This document shows, piece after piece, positions 10,933 through 19,003 of a stretch of 64,000 nucleotides of DNA (its first letter is position 1; every line of letters begins with the position of its first letter). The notes under the pieces were generated by a model. That model made no database searches, had not been told where the DNA came from, and saw nothing but the letters and a program-made list of their open reading frames with translations. Source of the DNA: Metapseudomonas boanensis (GTDB lineage Bacteria; Pseudomonadota; Gammaproteobacteria; Pseudomonadales; Pseudomonadaceae); the NCBI RefSeq assembly GCF_018704125.1, contig NZ_JAGTIS010000002.1, positions 682,001-746,000 on the forward strand, read 5' to 3'. A program made the position numbers and the translations under genes.

Positions 10933-10993
10933 TGGCGGGATCCTCCTTGGGGATCAGGGGTGGTCACGGTCGCCGTATCATGGCAACAGCGTT

Positions 10994-11025
10994 CAGTATT
11001 TACAACACTCCGGTTGTCAATACTG
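10994..11025. promoter_or_regulatory. 13-bp inverted repeat, candidate PauR operator
   Basis: CAGTATTTACAAC (10994-11006) and GTTGTCAATACTG (11013-11025) match as an inverted repeat at 12 of 13 positions, with a 6-base spacer. The dyad lies about 60 bases upstream of pauR. Its right arm, read in reverse, contains TTGACAA, a core that recurs at 18902-18908 between kauB and the aminotransferase gene. PauR binding is inferred. Confidence 0.6.
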
Positions 11026-11116
11026 CGCCAACTTTCCCTGCCCCAAAGAAAATCTTCGTAAAAGCAATCACTTGGATAATCGATCAAAAACGATGATCGA
11101 TTTCCTGATCACCCGC

Positions 11117-12184
11117 TCAGCTGTAAACCAACGGCACTCGCCGCAGGTTGCAGAAAATCTGGTATGGAATGGTGCCGGCGTGTGCCGCCACTTCGCTGGC
11201 CAGCACCTGCTTGCCCCACAGTTCGACACGGCTGCCCAGGCCCGCCTGCGGCAGGTCAGTCAGGTCAACGGTGAGCATATCCATGGACACTCGGCCGATC
11301 AGGCGGCTGAACTGCCCGTCGATGGTCACCGGTGTGCCGGTCGGCGCATGGCGCGGGTAGCCGTCGGCGTAACCCATGGCGACCACGCCGACACGGGTCG
11401 GACGATCAGTGACAAAACGCGCGCCGTAACCTACCGGCTGACCCGCCGGCAGTTCGCGTACGCTGATGATTTTCGACTCCAGCGTCATGACCGGCTTCAG
11501 GCGCTCGGCCAACGGATGCGCCTGCTCGAATGGCGTGGCGCCGTACAGCATGATGCCCGGGCGTACCCAATCGCTGGGGACTTGCGGCCAGCCCAGCACG
11601 GCCGGCGAGTTGCGCAGGCTCACTTCAGCCGACAGGCCGGTGCGGGCCTGCTCGAAGACGGCGACCTGCTCCTCGCTGCTGGCGCAATCGAGCTCGTCGG
11701 CTCGGGCGAAGTGGCTCATCAGCACGATCTTCTCGACCTTGCCACTGGCCTGCAGGCGTTGGTAAGCGTCACGGTACTCGGCCGGGTGCAGGCCAACCCG
11801 GTGCATCCCGGAGTCGAGCTTGAGCCAAACCGTCAGCGGCTTGCGCAATTCGGCCCGCTCGATGGCCTCGAGCTGCCAACTGGCGTGCACTACGGTCCAG
11901 AAATCATGCTCCTGGATCAGGCTGAGTTCGTCCGCCTCGAAGAACCCCTCAAGCAGCAGGATCGGCTTGCGGATGCCGGCCGCGCGTAGTTGCAGGGCCT
12001 CCTCGATACAAGCCACGGCGAATCCATTGGCCTCTCCCTCCAGCGCTTCGGCGCAGCGCACCGCGCCATGGCCGTAGGCATCGGCCTTGACTACGGCCAG
12101 CGCCTTGGCGCCGCTGACTTCACGGGCCAGACGATAGTTGTGGCGAAGGGCTTCGAAATCGATCAGGGCACGAGCGGGACGCAT
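11117..12184 (-). CDS. dadX: Catabolic alanine racemase DadX
   Basis: The protein has 355 residues and is a fold-type III PLP enzyme that interconverts L- and D-alanine. The PLP lysine is K33 in [10 protein letters not shown]. The C-terminal catalytic tyrosine lies in [11 protein letters not shown], and MLYGATPF and MGYADGYPR are present as usual. It supplies D-alanine to DadA for breakdown to pyruvate and probably also for peptidoglycan. It follows dadA and the ridA-like gene on the same strand, but a strong terminator sits just before it, so its expression may be partly uncoupled. The start is ATG with a poor AGAAG site. Confidence 0.93.
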   Translation of the reverse strand: MRPARALIDFEALRHNYRLAREVSGAKALAVVKADAYGHGAVRCAEALEGEANGFAVACIEEALQLRAAGIRKPILLLEGFFEADELSLIQEHDFWTVVHASWQLEAIERAELRKPLTVWLKLDSGMHRVGLHPAEYRDAYQRLQASGKVEKIVLMSHFARADELDCASSEEQVAVFEQARTGLSAEVSLRNSPAVLGWPQVPSDWVRPGIMLYGATPFEQAHPLAERLKPVMTLESKIISVRELPAGQPVGYGARFVTDRPTRVGVVAMGYADGYPRHAPTGTPVTIDGQFSRLIGRVSMDMLTVDLTDLPQAGLGSRVELWGKQVLASEVAAHAGTIPYQIFCNLRRVPLVYS

Positions 12185-12206
12185 GGCGAGGGCTTCTTCT
12201 CTTATC

Positions 12207-12233
12207 GGAAAAAACCCGGCGCGAACGCCGGGC
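12207..12233 (-). terminator. Intrinsic terminator between the ridA-like gene and dadX
   Basis: Read on the minus strand, CCCGGCG (12232-12226), loop TTCG (12225-12222) and CGCCGGG (12221-12215) are followed at once by six T. It lies in the 61-base gap before dadX, so it should reduce read-through from dadA into dadX. Confidence 0.8.
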
Positions 12234-12245
12234 TGAGCAAGTTCG

Positions 12246-12599
12246 TTAAGGCAGGGCGGCGATAACCGTCATTTCCACCAGTACGTCAGGCGAGTACATC
12301 GCCGCCTCGACGCAGGCGCGGGCTGGCGCATGGCCGACCGGCACCCAGGCATCCCATACCGCGTTCATCGCGGCGTAGTCGGCCGCCATGTCCTTGAGGT
12401 AGATGGTCACCGAGAGAATGCGGCTCTTGTCGGTGCCGGCCTCGGCCAGCATGCGGTCGATGCTGGCGAGGGTCTCGCGAGTCTGCTGTCCGACTCCCGC
12501 ACTGTGGCTCTCATCCAACTGGCCGGCCAAATAGACCGTGCCGTTGTGGATGACGATTTCGCTGTAACGGGTTTCAGTGCGCAGGCGCTGGATTGACAT
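12246..12599 (-). CDS. RidA/YjgF-family protein next to DadA
   Basis: From ATG 12599 the protein has 117 residues. The start is fixed by AAGGAGA nine bases upstream. Features of the Rid family are present: [34 protein letters not shown] and the arginine of APARACVEA that holds substrate carboxylates. Rid proteins hydrolyse reactive enamines and imines to ketoacids. Its start lies inside the 3' end of dadA (26-base overlap), which implies translational coupling. The imino acids released by DadA are a logical substrate. It belongs to a different Rid subgroup from the 126-residue protein at 37469. Confidence 0.88.
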   Translation of the reverse strand: MSIQRLRTETRYSEIVIHNGTVYLAGQLDESHSAGVGQQTRETLASIDRMLAEAGTDKSRILSVTIYLKDMAADYAAMNAVWDAWVPVGHAPARACVEAAMYSPDVLVEMTVIAALP

Positions 12600-13872
12600 T
12601 GTTCGGGGTCTCCTTGGAATTGCCATAGCGGAAGATGTCCAGGCCTTCGGCGCTTATCTGCGGACGCTTGCGCGCCATCAGGTCGGCCAACAGGCGGCCA
12701 GAGCCGCAGGCCATGGTCCAGCCAAGGGTACCGTGTCCAGTGTTGAGGAACAGGTTGCGGAACGGGGTCGCGCCCACGATTGGGGTGCCGTCCGGAGTGG
12801 CCGGGCGCAGGCCGGTCCAGAAGCTGGCCTGGGACAGGTCGCCGCCTTCCGGGTAGAGGTCGGCGGTGATCATTTCCAGGGTGTCGCGGCGCGCCGGATT
12901 CAGGTCCAGATTGAAGCCGGTGATCTCGGCCATGCCGCCCACGCGGATGCGTTTGTCGAAGCGGGTGATGGCGACCTTGTAGGTCTCGTCGAGAATGGTC
13001 GAGGTCGGAGCCATGGCCGGATTGGTGATCGGTACGGTCAGCGAATAGCCCTTGAGCGGATAGACCGGCGCCTTGATGCCCAGCGGTTTGAGCATCTGCG
13101 GGGTATAGCTGCCGAGGGCGAGCACATAGCGGTCGGCGGTTTCCAGCTTGCCGTTGATCCAGACGCCGTTGATGCGGTCGCCGGCGAAGTCCAGACCTTC
13201 GATGTTCTGACCAAAGCGGAACTCCACGCCCAGCTTCTCCGCCATCTCTGCGAGGCGGGTGGTGAACAGTTGGCAGTCGCCGGTCTGGTCGTTAGGCAAG
13301 CGCAGGGCGCCGGCCAGCTTGTGCTTCACGTTGGCCAGGGCCGGTTCGACGCGGGCGATGCCGTCGCGGTCGAGCAGCTCGTAAGGCACGCCGGAACGCT
13401 CAAGCACGGCAATGTCCTTGGCCGCGGCGTCTACCTGGGCCTGGGTGCGGAACAGTTGGGTGGTGCCGAGCGCGCGGCCTTCATAGCTGATGCCGGTTTC
13501 AGCACGGAGCTCATCGAGGCAGTCGCGGCTGTACTCGGACAGACGCACCATGCGCTCCTTGTTCACCGCATAGCGGGCGGCGGTGCAGTTACGCAGCATC
13601 TGCGTCATCCACAGGTACTGGTCGATGTCGCTGGTGGTGCGGATGGCCAACGGCGCGTGCTGCTGCAGCATCCATTTGACGGCCTTCAGCGGCACGCCGG
13701 GCGCAGCCCAGGGCGATGCATAACCGGGGGAAACCTGACCAGCGTTGGCAAAGCTGGTTTCCATGGCCACGGCGTTCTGGCGGTCGACCACGACCACCTC
13801 GAACCCTGCCTGAGCCAGGTAATAGGCGCTAGTCGTACCGATCACACCACTGCCAAGGACCATCACTCGCAT
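12574..13872 (-). CDS. dadA: D-amino acid dehydrogenase small subunit DadA
   Basis: From ATG 13872 the protein has 432 residues, the usual DadA length. A GGAG lies about seven bases upstream of the start. The N-terminal FAD-binding motif is [15 protein letters not shown], and the family motifs [23 protein letters not shown] and [16 protein letters not shown] are present. This flavoprotein oxidises D-alanine and other D-amino acids to ketoacids and ammonia and passes electrons to the respiratory chain. It is divergent from dadR with 158 bases between them. The 3' end overlaps the ridA-like gene. Confidence 0.96.
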   Translation of the reverse strand: MRVMVLGSGVIGTTSAYYLAQAGFEVVVVDRQNAVAMETSFANAGQVSPGYASPWAAPGVPLKAVKWMLQQHAPLAIRTTSDIDQYLWMTQMLRNCTAARYAVNKERMVRLSEYSRDCLDELRAETGISYEGRALGTTQLFRTQAQVDAAAKDIAVLERSGVPYELLDRDGIARVEPALANVKHKLAGALRLPNDQTGDCQLFTTRLAEMAEKLGVEFRFGQNIEGLDFAGDRINGVWINGKLETADRYVLALGSYTPQMLKPLGIKAPVYPLKGYSLTVPITNPAMAPTSTILDETYKVAITRFDKRIRVGGMAEITGFNLDLNPARRDTLEMITADLYPEGGDLSQASFWTGLRPATPDGTPIVGATPFRNLFLNTGHGTLGWTMACGSGRLLADLMARKRPQISAEGLDIFRYGNSKETPNNVNPAPAH

Positions 13873-13966
13873 GTCTGTCTCCATTCGCAGCGGGGAATTC
13901 GCTGCGTTTGTTATTTTGAGCGTCAATGGCGCGAAGTATAGGGAGACAAGGCCAGTGATATTCACT

Positions 13967-13982
13967 ATATAGATAGCTATAT
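13967..13982. promoter_or_regulatory. AT-rich dyad in the dadA/dadR gap
   Basis: ATATAG and CTATAT are separated by ATAG, giving an AT-rich dyad in an otherwise GC-rich gap between divergent dadA and dadR. Lrp-type proteins bind such dyads, so it is a candidate DadR site. A second dyad, GCAGCG/CGCTGC (13887-13905), lies in the dadA leader. Confidence 0.45.
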
Positions 13983-14030
13983 TTGGCGATAATTCTTGGC
14001 AAAATGCGCTTAAACGGAGGGGCATCCACC

Positions 14031-14519
14031 ATGCGCACACAGCATCAAACCCGGCGTGAACTGGACAAGATAGACCGGAATATTTTACGAATCCTGCAGG
14101 AGGACGGCCGGATCTCTTTTACCGAACTAGGTGAGCGCGTCGGCCTCTCGACCACCCCCTGCACCGAGCGCGTTCGCCGCCTGGAGCGCGAAGGCATCAT
14201 CCTTGGCTACAACGCGCGGCTTAACCCGCAACACCTGAAGGCCAGCCTGCTGGTGTTCGTCGAAATCAGCCTGGACTACAAGTCCGGTGACACCTTCGAG
14301 GACTTCCGCCGCGCCGTGCTGAAGCTGCCCCACGTGCTCGAGTGCCATCTGGTCTCTGGCGATTTCGACTACCTGGTGAAGGCCCGGATCAACGAGATGG
14401 CCTCGTATCGCAAGCTACTCGGCGACATCCTGCTGAAGCTGCCACACGTGCGTGAATCCAAGTCCTACATCGTCATGGAAGAAGTGAAGGAGTCCCTCAA
14501 CCTGCCCATTCCGGATTGA
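14031..14519 (+). CDS. dadR: Lrp/AsnC-family activator of dadAX
   Basis: From ATG 14031 the protein has 162 residues; GGAGG lies ten bases upstream and the longer in-frame extension has no such site. The N-terminal helix-turn-helix (about 13-60) reads [21 protein letters not shown] and [19 protein letters not shown]. The C-terminal RAM domain ([20 protein letters not shown]) binds amino acids. In Pseudomonas the Lrp homologue divergent from dadA activates dadA and dadX in response to alanine. The position here is the same. Confidence 0.92.
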   Translation: MRTQHQTRRELDKIDRNILRILQEDGRISFTELGERVGLSTTPCTERVRRLEREGIILGYNARLNPQHLKASLLVFVEISLDYKSGDTFEDFRRAVLKLPHVLECHLVSGDFDYLVKARINEMASYRKLLGDILLKLPHVRESKSYIVMEEVKESLNLPIPD

Positions 14520-14544
14520 GCGCAACCTGGACGACCTACCCCCC

Positions 14545-14573
14545 TTGGCAGCGCCGAGGGGTTCGACTTATCC
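14545..14573 (+). promoter_or_regulatory. Candidate sigma-70 promoter of the PuuB-like oxidase gene
   Basis: TTGGCA (14545-14550) and TTATCC (14568-14573) are 17 bases apart and lie 47 bases upstream of the ATG. The leader that follows is A/C-rich (AACAACACAATAAT, 14593-14606), a possible Hfq/Crc binding stretch. Confidence 0.4.
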
Positions 14574-14619
14574 TGCCCGGGCGTTTAATTTTAACAACAC
14601 AATAATCAGGATTTCGCAC

Positions 14620-15942
14620 ATGAACGCCCGCGTTCGCCTCCCGGTGCACACCGATCAGCACGCCCCCTCCTATTACGCTGCGAGCGCCAACCGGCGCATC
14701 GACTACCCGCCGTTGGCAGGGGAGGAGCTGGCTGATGTTTGCATTGTCGGTGGCGGATTTTCCGGGCTGAACACTGCCATCGAGCTAGCCCAGCGCGGCC
14801 TCTCGGTGGCGCTGCTCGAAGCCCGGCAGATCGGCTGGGGCGCCAGCGGGCGCAACGGCGGACAATTGATCCGCGGCGTCGGCCATGGCGTCGAGCAGTT
14901 CGAGCCAGTGATCGGTGCCGAGGGCGTCCGCGCCCTCAAGCTGATGGGCCTGGAGGCGGTAGAGATCGTCCGCCAGCGGGTCGAGCAATTCGCCATCGAC
15001 TGCGACTTGACCTGGGGCTACTGCGATCTGGCTAACCGGCCGCGTGACCTGGAAGGCTTCGCCGCGGACAAAGCAGAGCTCGAAAGCCTGGGCTATCGCC
15101 ATGAGCTGCGCCTGGTTCAGCCCGGCGAGATGCGCAGCGTGGTGGGCTCCGACCGCTATGTCGGCGGGCTGATAGACATGGGCTCCGGGCATCTGCACCC
15201 GCTCAACCTGGCCCTCGGTGAAGCGGCTGCGGCCGCCTCGCTGGGCGTGCGACTGTTCGAGCACTCGACGGTGACGAGGATTGACTACGGCGCAGAAGTG
15301 AAGGTGCACACTGCGCACGGCCACGTTCGCGCCAAAACGCTGGTGCTTGGCTGCAACGCCTACCTGAACAATCTCAACCCGGCCCTGGGCGGCAAGGTGC
15401 TGCCAGCCGGCAGCTACGTCATTGCCACCGAGCCCCTCTCCAGGGAGCTCGCACATGAGCTGCTGCCGCAGAACATGGCGGTGTGCGACCAACGCGTCGC
15501 ACTGGATTACTACCGCCTGTCCGCCGACCACCGCCTGCTGTTCGGCGGTGCCTGCCATTACTCCGGGCGCGACCCGGCCGACATCGAAACGTACATGCGG
15601 CCGAAGATGCTCAAGGTGTTCCCGCAGTTGGAGCACGTGCGAGTCGACTTTCAGTGGGGCGGGATGATTGGCATCGGTGCCAACCGCCTACCGCAGATCG
15701 GTCGACTGGCGGACCAGCCCAACGTCTACTTCGCCCAGGCCTACTCCGGCCATGGGCTGAACGCTACTCACCTGGCCGGCAAGCTCCTGGCCGAAGCCAT
15801 CAGCGGGCAGCAGTGCCACGGCTTCGACATCTTCGCCAAGGTACCGCACATGACCTTCCCCGGCGGCCGCTACCTTCGCTCGCCATTGCTGGCGCTGGGT
15901 ATGGCCTGGTACCGCTTGAAGGAAGCCGTTGGGGTGGTTTGA
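14620..15942 (+). CDS. FAD-dependent gamma-glutamylpolyamine oxidoreductase (PuuB/PauB type)
   Basis: From ATG 14620 the protein has 440 residues; the longer frame from 14545 adds residues unlike the family. The dinucleotide-binding motif is VCIVGGGFSGLNTAIELAQRG, followed by GWGASGRNGGQ, typical of DAO-family oxidases such as PuuB. The C-terminal ANRLPQIGRL and QAYSGHGLNATHLAGKLLAEA complete the FAD domain. PuuB oxidises gamma-glutamylputrescine to the aldehyde, which an aldehyde dehydrogenase such as KauB then oxidises. In P. aeruginosa the equivalent locus is annotated as one of the PauB enzymes. The substrate is inferred from neighbours. Confidence 0.87.
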   Translation: MNARVRLPVHTDQHAPSYYAASANRRIDYPPLAGEELADVCIVGGGFSGLNTAIELAQRGLSVALLEARQIGWGASGRNGGQLIRGVGHGVEQFEPVIGAEGVRALKLMGLEAVEIVRQRVEQFAIDCDLTWGYCDLANRPRDLEGFAADKAELESLGYRHELRLVQPGEMRSVVGSDRYVGGLIDMGSGHLHPLNLALGEAAAAASLGVRLFEHSTVTRIDYGAEVKVHTAHGHVRAKTLVLGCNAYLNNLNPALGGKVLPAGSYVIATEPLSRELAHELLPQNMAVCDQRVALDYYRLSADHRLLFGGACHYSGRDPADIETYMRPKMLKVFPQLEHVRVDFQWGGMIGIGANRLPQIGRLADQPNVYFAQAYSGHGLNATHLAGKLLAEAISGQQCHGFDIFAKVPHMTFPGGRYLRSPLLALGMAWYRLKEAVGVV

Positions 15943-15958
15943 TTCTGTAGGGTGGACG

Positions 15959-15980
15959 GGCTCTGCAGGAAAGCAGAGCC
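15959..15980. terminator. Hairpin between convergent oxidase and MFS genes
   Basis: GGCTCTGC (15959-15966) pairs perfectly with GCAGAGCC (15973-15980) across a 6-base loop. It lies in the 47-base convergent gap. There is no T-run, so it is a weak terminator candidate or a small repeat. Confidence 0.45.
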
Positions 15981-15989
15981 TGGCTTAGC

Positions 15990-17141
15990 TCAGTCAGCAG
16001 CAGTTGCTGCTTCATCCTCGAATAGCTCCCGGTTCCAGGCCAGCCAGACGAAGCCGGCCGCGCCCAAGGCCATCATCAGCGGCAGTGCGTGACCGCTGAT
16101 CCACTGGCTCGCGGCCCCGGTAGCCAAGGGCCCGACCAGGCAACCGATGCCCCAGAGCTGGGCGACGTGGGCGTTGGCGCGGACCAGTTCATCATCGCGA
16201 TAATGCTCGCCGATCAGGATCAGTGCCAGGGTGAAAAGGCCGCCAGCACTGGCACCGAACAGCACCCAGATCGGCCAGATCACTGGTGTGTGCAGCAACA
16301 GCGGAATGGCCAGGCTGCTGACCAGCAAGGTCAGGCCACAGGCCCGAAACAGAGTGCGGCGGGACATGCGATCGGCCAACCAGCCAATCGGCAACTGCAG
16401 GGCGGCGTCACCCACCACCACCACACTGGCCATGAGCAAAGCGACTTCCTGGTTGAAGCCCTGGCGCAAGCCATAGATCGGCAGCAGGGTCAGCATCATC
16501 GCTTCGAACGCAGCGAACAGCACCACGGCCCAAGCGATGGTCGGCAAGCGACTACAGAAGGCCCACAGACCGCGACCGGATGCACTATGGGCGTCGACGC
16601 TGGGCGCCCCGGCACGGCCAAGTAGCAGCAGCGAGCCGCCAATCAGCAAGCCGGTACCAGTCCAGAAGCCGAGGTCGTTGGTCGTGCCCAGTGCGCTGAG
16701 CAGCAGCGGGCCAGAAAGTTGGCTGAGCGCATAGCCCGTGCCGTAGAGCGCCACCAGCCGACCGCGCCACTCTTCCACCGCGAGCTGGTTGATCCAGCTT
16801 TCGCCGAGGATGAATACCACCGTCAGGGCCACGCCGATCAACAGGCGCAGCGCCACCCAGACCGGGTAGCTCTGTACCACCGCCAGCAGGGCCACGGAGA
16901 GCGCCCCCACCAGCAGGCACATCTGCATCAGCGAGGTCGTGCCGAAACGCGCGGCCAGTCGCCCGGCGAGGCTGGCCCCGAGCAGCACGCCAACAGCAGG
17001 GGTCGCCGCCATCACGCCAATGGCGAAGGTGCCGTGGCCCCAACTCTCGAGACGCAGAGAGACCAGTGGCATGGTCACCCCGAGGGCGAGCCCGATGCTG
17101 ATGACTGCGCCGCACACGGCGAAGTAGGTTCCCCAACGCAT
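15990..17141 (-). CDS. MFS transporter, YcaD-like
   Basis: From ATG 17141 the protein has 383 residues; GGAGG lies nine bases upstream. It has about twelve hydrophobic helices, with the loop motif AGRLAARFGTTSLMQM between helices 2 and 3 and GWLADRMSRRTLF between 8 and 9. LGESWINQLAVEEWRGR resembles the YcaD/YfkF subgroup of the major facilitator superfamily, whose substrates are mostly unknown. Being between amine-oxidase and aldehyde-dehydrogenase genes, it may carry an amine or a related metabolite, but nothing in the sequence proves it. Confidence 0.82.
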   Translation of the reverse strand: MRWGTYFAVCGAVISIGLALGVTMPLVSLRLESWGHGTFAIGVMAATPAVGVLLGASLAGRLAARFGTTSLMQMCLLVGALSVALLAVVQSYPVWVALRLLIGVALTVVFILGESWINQLAVEEWRGRLVALYGTGYALSQLSGPLLLSALGTTNDLGFWTGTGLLIGGSLLLLGRAGAPSVDAHSASGRGLWAFCSRLPTIAWAVVLFAAFEAMMLTLLPIYGLRQGFNQEVALLMASVVVVGDAALQLPIGWLADRMSRRTLFRACGLTLLVSSLAIPLLLHTPVIWPIWVLFGASAGGLFTLALILIGEHYRDDELVRANAHVAQLWGIGCLVGPLATGAASQWISGHALPLMMALGAAGFVWLAWNRELFEDEAATAAD

Positions 17142-17197
17142 TGCCAACGACCTCCATTCCGTAAAGGACGCATTTAACGGGTGATACAAGCGCCTGC

Positions 17198-17267
17198 GGC
17201 CGGGTCCCTTGAGGGAACCCGGCCGCCGGCGTAGCTCAGATGAGCCGGCCCCTCAGAAGAGGGCCGG
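17198..17267. other. Two tandem GC-rich hairpins downstream of kauB
   Basis: GGCCGGGT (17198-17205) pairs with ACCCGGCC (17217-17224), extended by CCC/GGG inside. A second stem is CCGGCCC (17245-17251) with GGGCCGG (17261-17267). They lie in the gap between kauB and the MFS gene, just after the kauB stop on the minus strand. Neither has a T-run; they could stop or protect the kauB transcript. Confidence 0.45.
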
Positions 17268-17279
17268 ACCTTACCTAGC

Positions 17280-18773
17280 TCAGAGCTTGATCCAGGTAGC
17301 TTTCAGCTCAGTGTACTTGTCGAAGGCGTGTAGCGACTTGTCACGGCCGTTGCCGGACTGCTTGAAGCCGCCGAACGGCGCGGTCATGTCGCCGCCATCG
17401 TACTGGTTGACCCAGACGCTGCCGGCACGCAGGGCCTTGGAGACCAAGTGAGCCTTGGACAGATTGCTGGTCCACACCGCAGCGGCCAGGCCGTAGACGG
17501 TATCGTTGGCGATCTGCACGGCTTCTTCGACGTCGTCAAAGGCGATGACCGAGAGCACTGGCCCGAAGATCTCTTCCTTGGCGATGCGCATGGCATTGTC
17601 CACGCCGTCGAAGATGGTCGGCTCGACGTAGGTACCGCCGGTTTCCTCCAGCACGCGATGACCGCCGGCCACCAGTTTGGCGCCATCGTCATGGCCAGCC
17701 TGGATGTAGGACAGCACGTTGTTCATCTGGGTGGTGTCAACCAAGGCGCCGACGTTGGTCGCCGGGTCCAGCGGGTTGCCCGGTTTCCAGGCCTTGATCG
17801 CTTCGACCACCATCGGCACGAACTGGTCCTTGATCGAACGTTCCACCAGGAGTCGCGAACCGGCGGTGCAGACTTCGCCCTGGTTGAATGCGATGGCACC
17901 AGCAGCAGCCTCGGCGGCCGCCTTGAGATCAGGCGCGTCGGCGAAAACGATGTTCGGGCTCTTGCCGCCGGCTTCCAGCCAAACGCGCTTCATGTTGGAC
18001 TCGCCGGCGTAGATCATCAGCTGCTTGGCGATCTTGGTTGAACCGGTGAACACCAGGGTATCGACGTCCATGTGCAGGGCCAGGGCCTTGCCCACGGTGT
18101 GGCCGAAGCCTGGCAGCACGTTGAGCACGCCCGCCGGAATGCCGGCCTCGATGGCCAGCTGGGCCAGTCGAATGGCGGTCAGCGGAGACTTTTCGGACGG
18201 CTTGAGGACCACCGAGTTACCGGTGGACAGCGCCGGACCGAGCTTCCAGCAGGTCATCAGCAGCGGGAAGTTCCACGGCACGATGGCGGCAACCACGCCG
18301 ACCGGCTCGCGAGTCACCAGGCCCAGCTCGTTGTGCGGGGTGGCGGCGACTTCGTCGTAGATCTTGTCGATGGCTTCGCCATTCCAGCGAATCGCGCGGG
18401 AGGCGGCATTGACGTCGACGCTCAGCGAGTCGCTGATCGGCTTGCCCATATCCAGGGTTTCCAGCAGGGCCAGCTCTTCGCCGTGGGCGTCGATCAGATC
18501 GGCGAAGCGAATCATCACCTCTTTGCGCTTGACCGGTGCCAGGCGCGACCACACGCCGGATTCGAAGGTCGCGCGGGCGTCCTTGACCGCCAGTTCAGCG
18601 TCAGCCAGGTCGCAACTGGCCACCTTGCCCAGCAGCCGGCCATCGACCGGGCTGATGCAATCGAAGGTGTCGCCGGAAACAGCGTGGGTGTACTCGCCGT
18701 GGATGAAAGCGCGCGTCTCGATCTGTACGGACTTGGCGCGCTGTTCCCAGTCTGCTCGGGTCAGGGTGGTCAT
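17280..18773 (-). CDS. kauB: Broad-specificity aldehyde dehydrogenase KauB/PuuC
   Basis: The protein has 497 residues, full length for the ALDH superfamily. The NAD-binding motif is FTGSTKIAKQLM, the general base glutamate is in WLEAGGKSPNIVF and the catalytic cysteine is in NQGEVCTAGSRLLV. PWNFPLLMTCWKLGPAL is also typical. KauB oxidises omega-amino aldehydes such as gamma-glutamylaminobutyraldehyde, 4-guanidinobutyraldehyde and 3-aminopropionaldehyde in polyamine catabolism. It is divergent from the aminotransferase gene with 230 bases between them. GAGGA sits eight bases before the ATG. Confidence 0.93.
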   Translation of the reverse strand: MTTLTRADWEQRAKSVQIETRAFIHGEYTHAVSGDTFDCISPVDGRLLGKVASCDLADAELAVKDARATFESGVWSRLAPVKRKEVMIRFADLIDAHGEELALLETLDMGKPISDSLSVDVNAASRAIRWNGEAIDKIYDEVAATPHNELGLVTREPVGVVAAIVPWNFPLLMTCWKLGPALSTGNSVVLKPSEKSPLTAIRLAQLAIEAGIPAGVLNVLPGFGHTVGKALALHMDVDTLVFTGSTKIAKQLMIYAGESNMKRVWLEAGGKSPNIVFADAPDLKAAAEAAAGAIAFNQGEVCTAGSRLLVERSIKDQFVPMVVEAIKAWKPGNPLDPATNVGALVDTTQMNNVLSYIQAGHDDGAKLVAGGHRVLEETGGTYVEPTIFDGVDNAMRIAKEEIFGPVLSVIAFDDVEEAVQIANDTVYGLAAAVWTSNLSKAHLVSKALRAGSVWVNQYDGGDMTAPFGGFKQSGNGRDKSLHAFDKYTELKATWIKL

Positions 18774-18901
18774 GGAGTTTTCCTCTTATTAGTAGAAGCG
18801 CGGCTGGATTCAGGCACGCACTGTCAAAAATTCTGCAAGGTCGACCTATGAATCGCCATGTTCGCAACCCTAAACCAGAGGACCCAGCATTTTCAATATA
18901 T

Positions 18902-18958
18902 TTGACAAAAATCCGCCAAATACCCTTGTCATGTTCGTTTTATTAAACATAGACTTCG
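18902..18958. promoter_or_regulatory. Candidate PauR half-sites and promoters, kauB/aminotransferase gap
   Basis: The 230-base divergent gap (18774-19003) contains an AT-rich island. TTGACAA at 18902-18908 matches the core of the 13-bp inverted repeat upstream of pauR, and CTTGTCA at 18925-18931 contains its partial reverse complement. A loose TGTT/AACA dyad lies about 18933-18950. These are suitable for shared PauR control of both genes, which is inference. Confidence 0.4.
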
Positions 18959-19003
18959 CCAGAATCAGCCCTGCAGCCTTACCTCGCCTTTCTGGTGGCC
19001 ATA

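Noticed and set aside
12577-13941. A 454-codon plus-strand frame opposite dadA
   Set aside because: dadA and its ribosome binding site explain the region; the plus-strand translation has no domain.
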